In this document: piece after piece, positions 4,712 through 7,823 of the stretch
Position numbering within the stretch: the stretch's first letter is position 1
How the letters are laid out: every line of letters begins with the position of its first letter
Assembly (NCBI GenBank): GCA_026390215.1
Contig: JAPLGJ010000142.1
Coordinates: forward strand, 1 to 7,823
DNA length: 7,823 nucleotides
Source of the DNA: Caldisericota bacterium
GTDB taxonomy: Bacteria; Caldisericota; Caldisericia; Cryosericales; Cryosericaceae
Reading direction: 5' to 3'
Made by a program: the position numbers and the translations under genes
Notes under the pieces: model-generated
Told to the model about the DNA's origin: nothing
The model's input: the letters and a program-made list of their open reading frames with translations, nothing else
The model's database searches: none

Positions 4712-5743
4712 ATGAACATCCTTGAGTCGATTCGCGGCAGGGCGGCAAAACTCCACAAGACCGTCGTGCTGCCAGAGGGTGACGAGGAGCGCAATCAGCA
4801 GGCAGCGGCCATCATGGTGCGTCTGAACATGGCCCGTGTGATCCTGGTAGGCAACGGCGCTTCGATTCGGTCTCACGCGGAGTCCAATGGCGTCAACCTT
4901 GCGGGCATCGAGGTCGTTGACCCGTCGACGTCCCCGAAGACGCATGATTACGCTGCTCTCATCCTGGAGAAGCGCAAAGCCAAGGGCATGACGGCAGAGC
5001 AGGCTGCTCAGCTCGCTGTCGACCCCATCTACCACGCGACCTGCATGCTCGCCACCGGAGCAGTCGACGCACTGGTCACGGGCGCCGTCCACTCGACCGG
5101 AGATATGCTGCGTCCTGCCCTGCAGATCGTCGGAACCGCTCCCGGCAACAAGACCGTCTCGTCGATGTTCCTGATGGTCATGCCGGACGGGCGGCTGTTT
5201 GGGTTCGGAGACTGCGCCATCGTCCCAGATCCTACCGCCGAACAGCTTGCCGACATCGCCGTCGCGACGGCCTCGACCTTCCAGAAGCTGACAAACATCG
5301 AGCCTGCCGTCGCCATGCTGAGCTTCAGCACCAAGGGCTCTGCCTCGCACGAAATGGTGGACAAGGTCGTGCAGGCAACCAAGCTGGTGCGGGCAAGGAG
5401 ACCGGATCTTGCCGTCGACGGGGAACTGCAGTTCGATGCCTCCCTTGTCCCATCGGTTGCCCGCCAGAAGGCTCCGTGGAGCGTCGTCGCGGGGAAGGCA
5501 AACTGCTTCATCTTCCCTGAGCTCAATGCCGCGAACATCGGGTACAAGCTTGTCCAGCGGCTTGCTCGAGCCGAGGCCGTCGGTCCGGTTTCCCAGGGAC
5601 TGGCGAAGTCGGCAAACGATCTCTCCCGAGGCTGCAGCGCCGAAGACATCGTCAACGTTTGTGCCATCGCACTGCTGAATACGCAGGAAGATGAACAGCA
5701 GGCCACCGCTTCATGCAGGACCTGTGCCCCGCGCCCAAGCTAG
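4712..5743 (+). CDS. pta: Phosphate acetyltransferase
   Basis: Pta interconverts acetyl-CoA and acetyl phosphate. With acetate kinase it yields ATP during fermentation or activates acetate. The 343 residues are the short, catalytic-domain-only form. Visible motifs are VVLPEGDEERN near the start, DPIYHATCMLATGAVDALV, GAVHSTGDMLRPAL and VSSMFLMVMPDG. GELQFDASLVPSVA follows, and near the end FPELNAANIGYKLVQRL and the active-site SRGCSAEDIVN with its Ser-Arg and Asp. About fourteen extra residues (QATASCRTCAPRPS) follow the usual end. ATG 4712 has GGGAGG just upstream, and in-frame ATG 4688 coincides with the predicted transcription start. No acetate kinase gene is in the window. The pepV start follows 34 bases after the stop, so the two are likely cotranscribed. 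Confidence 0.95.
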   Translation: MNILESIRGRAAKLHKTVVLPEGDEERNQQAAAIMVRLNMARVILVGNGASIRSHAESNGVNLAGIEVVDPSTSPKTHDYAALILEKRKAKGMTAEQAAQLAVDPIYHATCMLATGAVDALVTGAVHSTGDMLRPALQIVGTAPGNKTVSSMFLMVMPDGRLFGFGDCAIVPDPTAEQLADIAVATASTFQKLTNIEPAVAMLSFSTKGSASHEMVDKVVQATKLVRARRPDLAVDGELQFDASLVPSVARQKAPWSVVAGKANCFIFPELNAANIGYKLVQRLARAEAVGPVSQGLAKSANDLSRGCSAEDIVNVCAIALLNTQEDEQQATASCRTCAPRPS

Positions 5744-5777
5744 CACAGTACGTTCCATCGTTCACCTGGAGCTGCCC

Positions 5778-7535
5778 TTGAGAGAAGTCATCGAGCACTA
5801 TCTCCTCGACCACGAAAAGGCCATGATGTCCGCGATTGCGGGCGCACTGGCCATCCCGTCGGTCAAGGACCCGGCCACGGCTTCCCCAGGTGCTCCCTTC
5901 GGCGTCGACATCGCACGAGCCCTCCGCTACGTGCTCGACATCACGAACTGGATGGGCTTCCCCAGTGAGAACGTCGAGGGCGTCGTCGGCAGGGCTCGGT
6001 TTGGAGACACGTCGGGCACCGAGTATGCCGTGCTCACTCACGTCGACGTTGTGCCCGCAGGCGACGGATGGACCTTGCCCCCGTTTGCGGCGACCATCCA
6101 GGACGGGCGCCTCTACGGTCGCGGAGCCGTGGACGACAAGGGCCCGGCGATCGCGACCGTCTTCGCGCTCGCCGCGGCGCGCGCTGCGCTCGCTGCATCC
6201 GGGGTGGAACCGAAGAATGCGATCCTTCTCATGTTCGGAACCGACGAGGAGTGCACGTGGCAGGACATGGAGATCTACCGCATTCGGCACTCACTGCCGT
6301 CCTCGGGGTTCAGCCCCGACGGCGACTTTCCGATCGTGAACAGTGAGAAAGGCATCCTGGCGGTCCGGCTGTCCAGCAGTCAGGACGCCAACGGCATGCT
6401 TCAGTCTGCAGCAGGCGGTAACCGGACAAACACGGTGCCTGCACACGCCGAGGCCATCATCGCCACTCCTCCACACGGGACAGATGCACTGCTCAACGTC
6501 CTCCACGGGTGCGACGAAGAGGATGGGTTCACAGTCAGGACGACGACAGGCAAGGGTCGTATCGACGTGTCTGTGGATGGTATGCCAGCCCACGCATCCA
6601 CACCCGGAAAAGGGCACAACGCCATCGGAAAGCTCCTCATGGTGCTGGATACCGCTGGCGTTCTGGAAGGCCTTCCCATGCTGCAGTTCCTTGCTCGCAC
6701 GGTCGGGACGGAGTGGACGGGTCACGGGCTGGGAGTGGATCTCCACGATGACGTGTCTGGAAGCCTGACGGTCAACCTGGGAGTCCTCAGCTGGGAAGGG
6801 GGCACCGGCATGCTGGACATCGACATCCGCTACCCCGTCACCTCGTCGAGGACGTCGGTCCTGTCGGTCCTTGGACCGTCCATCACGGCCATGGCGTCCG
6901 CCCTGACCATCCTGGACGACACACCTCCGCACTATGTGGACCCCTTGTCTCCTCTCATCGCAACACTCGGAAAGGCATACCGCGAGTATACACACGCCAC
7001 ACCACGCTGTATCAGCATCGGAGGAGGCACCTATGCTCGTCTGATCCCGGAAGCGGTATCATTCGGCCCGGAATTCTCGGGGCATCCCGCGACCGAACAC
7101 GGACCAGACGAGTACATCGAGCTGGAAGACCTGCATGACGCCACGCGCATCTATGCGTCAGCCATGGTCGACCAGCTCACAGGCGGGGCCCGGCCAGCTG
7201 GACGCTCACATCGTCAGAGCCCGCTGGCAATACGAGGACAGTTTCCGAACCAGCGTACCGTGGTATACTTCGCTCAGGATACACATCCTCTATCAAGGAG
7301 TATCATGAAAACCGAACCTTCGAAGAAACATGTTATGACCCCGGCAGAGCGCAAGAGCAGAAGCCGGCGCCTCAACCTCACTCTCATGATCATGGCGATC
7401 GTGTGGGGGCTGATCATGTACACCACGCACGAAGTTATCTTCATCCGTTGGTTTGCAGCCGGCGTTCTCTTCGTCGTCGGGCTGACGGGCTACTTTGGCA
7501 TTGGGACGGAACGCAACCGGAAGCCGAAGCAATAG
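5778..7535 (+). CDS. pepV: PepV/Sapep-type M20 dipeptidase, frame open into downstream membrane protein gene
   Basis: PepV is a two-zinc cytosolic dipeptidase that completes peptide breakdown. Numbered from TTG 5778, the metal and catalytic residues are H88 and D90 (THVDVVPAGDGW), D119/D120 (GRGAVDDKGP), E157/E158 (GTDEECTWQDME), D181 (SPDGDFP) and H441 (ATEHGPDEY). These closely match H87, D119, E153/154, D177 and H439 of Lactobacillus PepV. PAHASTPGKGHNAIGKLL and GGGTYARLIP are also family motifs. TTG is preferred because GGAG (5768-5771) lies six bases before it and the protein then begins like PepV; an in-frame ATG at 5691 lies inside pta. Homology ends near residue 467 (about base 7181), where a stop is expected. 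None occurs: the frame runs about 41 codons of intergenic-looking sequence and then through the 76-codon gene at 7305. Either the stop was lost, a frameshift is present, or this is a true fusion of 585 residues. Confidence 0.9.
   Translation: MREVIEHYLLDHEKAMMSAIAGALAIPSVKDPATASPGAPFGVDIARALRYVLDITNWMGFPSENVEGVVGRARFGDTSGTEYAVLTHVDVVPAGDGWTLPPFAATIQDGRLYGRGAVDDKGPAIATVFALAAARAALAASGVEPKNAILLMFGTDEECTWQDMEIYRIRHSLPSSGFSPDGDFPIVNSEKGILAVRLSSSQDANGMLQSAAGGNRTNTVPAHAEAIIATPPHGTDALLNVLHGCDEEDGFTVRTTTGKGRIDVSVDGMPAHASTPGKGHNAIGKLLMVLDTAGVLEGLPMLQFLARTVGTEWTGHGLGVDLHDDVSGSLTVNLGVLSWEGGTGMLDIDIRYPVTSSRTSVLSVLGPSITAMASALTILDDTPPHYVDPLSPLIATLGKAYREYTHATPRCISIGGGTYARLIPEAVSFGPEFSGHPATEHGPDEYIELEDLHDATRIYASAMVDQLTGGARPAGRSHRQSPLAIRGQFPNQRTVVYFAQDTHPLSRSIMKTEPSKKHVMTPAERKSRSRRLNLTLMIMAIVWGLIMYTTHEVIFIRWFAAGVLFVVGLTGYFGIGTERNRKPKQ
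7261..7269 (+). promoter_or_regulatory. Candidate extended -10 promoter for the 76-aa membrane protein gene
   Basis: TGGTATACT is a TGn extended -10 with five of six matches and no clear -35 box. It lies within the carboxy-terminal extension of the open pepV frame, 35 bases before the ATG at 7305. It is identical to the element upstream of the parA-like gene. Its presence argues that 7182-7304 is really an intergenic region. Confidence 0.5.
7305..7535 (+). CDS. Small two-helix membrane protein, unknown function
   Basis: A 76-residue protein I do not recognise. A basic hydrophilic start (MKTEPSKKHVMTPAERKSRSRR) is followed by two hydrophobic segments, about 24-41 and 47-66, and a basic tail (GTERNRKPKQ). 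Both ends are predicted to be cytoplasmic. ATG 7305 has AAGGAG at 7295-7300, four bases upstream, and a promoter-like TGGTATACT further up, so an independent start is likely. It lies in frame with the preceding pepV gene with no stop between, so the same codons could also be read as a fusion tail. The CoA-disulfide-reductase-like gene follows 27 bases later, probably in the same transcript. The layout resembles that of the 96-residue protein at 1318, but the sequences are not obviously related. Confidence 0.7.
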   Translation: MKTEPSKKHVMTPAERKSRSRRLNLTLMIMAIVWGLIMYTTHEVIFIRWFAAGVLFVVGLTGYFGIGTERNRKPKQ

Positions 7536-7562
7536 GAAACAGCAACCAGGAGGGATCATGCC

Positions 7563-7823
7563 ATGAGAGTGCTGATTGTTGGAGGCAATGCGGGCGGGGC
7601 GAGCGTCGCGACGCGTCTCCGCCGCCTGCGTCCCGACGTCGAAGTTGTCGTGTTCGAGCGCGGCCAGTACGTCTCGTATGCAAATTGCGGCCTGCTGTAC
7701 TATCTTGAGGGAACCATCGCAGACCGTTCTGCGCTGTTCGTCGAATCGGCCGACTCCTTGCGTTCCAAGCATGGCATCGATGTCCACCTCCAGAGCGAAG
7801 TCGTCGGCATCGATCCCTCTGCG
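7563..7823 (+). CDS. CoA-disulfide reductase / NADH oxidase-like flavoprotein, partial: N-terminal 87 residues
   Basis: A pyridine nucleotide-disulfide oxidoreductase of the single-active-site-cysteine group (CoA-disulfide reductases, NADH oxidases and peroxidases, polysulfide reductases). It begins MRVLIVGGNAGGASVATRLR, an FAD-binding GGxAGG motif, then VVVFERG closing the second strand. SYANCGL carries Cys42, at the place of the redox cysteine in SxxNCGLPYY. TIADRSALFVES and a SEVVGID strand follow, as in the family. The usual Pro after NCGL is Leu here. ATG 7563 has AGGAGGG at 7548-7554; the ATG at 7558 is out of frame and hits a stop at once. The NAD domain, dimer domain and any rhodanese fusion are outside the window, so the exact substrate cannot be told. 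Confidence 0.9.
   Translation, partial: MRVLIVGGNAGGASVATRLRRLRPDVEVVVFERGQYVSYANCGLLYYLEGTIADRSALFVESADSLRSKHGIDVHLQSEVVGIDPSA

Noticed and set aside
4685..5350. Long minus-strand open frames opposite pta, pepV and cobU (also 5652-6290, 6291-6995, 2676-3413)
   Set aside because: They mirror strong coding frames on the plus strand, have no family motifs and are expected by-products of GC-rich codon use.
5691..5777. ATG 5691 as the pepV start
   Set aside because: It lies inside pta and adds 29 residues with no PepV counterpart. TTG 5778 has GGAG at good spacing and starts at the family amino terminus.
1..7823. tRNA or rRNA genes, insertion sequences, phage genes
   Set aside because: I saw no cloverleaf with TTC-type loop, no rRNA signature and no transposase or integrase motif on either strand.

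Overview
The window is a dense stretch of chromosome from a GC-rich (roughly 60% by eye) bacterium with strong AGGAGG-type ribosome binding sites. The gene mix points to a fermentative, probably anaerobic lifestyle. It comprises phosphotransacetylase, corrinoid salvage with a CbiR-like remodelling enzyme, a PepV-type dipeptidase, a CoA-disulfide-reductase-like flavoprotein, a GerMN lipoprotein and a NifS-type cysteine desulfurase. This combination is typical of Firmicutes and several deep-branching anaerobic phyla. I cannot assign a genus, and no phage or transposase gene is visible.

Layout. Bases 1-1174 (minus strand) hold a NifS/IscS-type cysteine desulfurase, cut by the window edge exactly at its PLP lysine, and upstream of it a GerMN-domain lipoprotein. 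A divergent promoter region (1175-1317) separates these from a 96-residue, two-helix membrane protein on the plus strand. That gene runs tail-to-tail into an orphan ParA-type ATPase on the minus strand; the two stop codons share a CTAG. Bases 2358-2723 are non-coding. They hold a parA promoter, a perfect 35-base direct repeat (two copies, period 36), a plus-strand promoter and a leader with hairpins.

Bases 2724-4625 are a corrinoid salvage operon: a 46-codon amino-terminal remnant of cobT, then cobU, a cbiR-like gene and cobS. The last three are packed with start/stop overlaps. CobU would phosphorylate and guanylylate adenosylcobinamide. The CbiR-like TIM barrel would open existing cobamides to supply cobinamide phosphate, and CobS would join the nucleotide loop. 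The gene that should activate the lower ligand, cobT, survives only as a stub. The stub keeps an excellent ribosome binding site and ends three bases before the cobU start, which has no such site of its own. The stub may therefore persist as a translational lead-in for cobU.

Bases 4712-7823 hold pta under a clear promoter, then pepV (TTG start), a 76-residue two-helix membrane protein and the start of a CoA-disulfide-reductase-like gene. The pepV frame has no stop at its expected end. It stays open through about 41 codons of intergenic-looking sequence into the membrane protein gene, which has its own promoter-like element and ribosome binding site.

The points most worth a second look are the cobT stub and its likely coupling to cobU, the compact CbiR-like barrel, the missing pepV stop, and the 36-base tandem repeat between parA and the cob operon.
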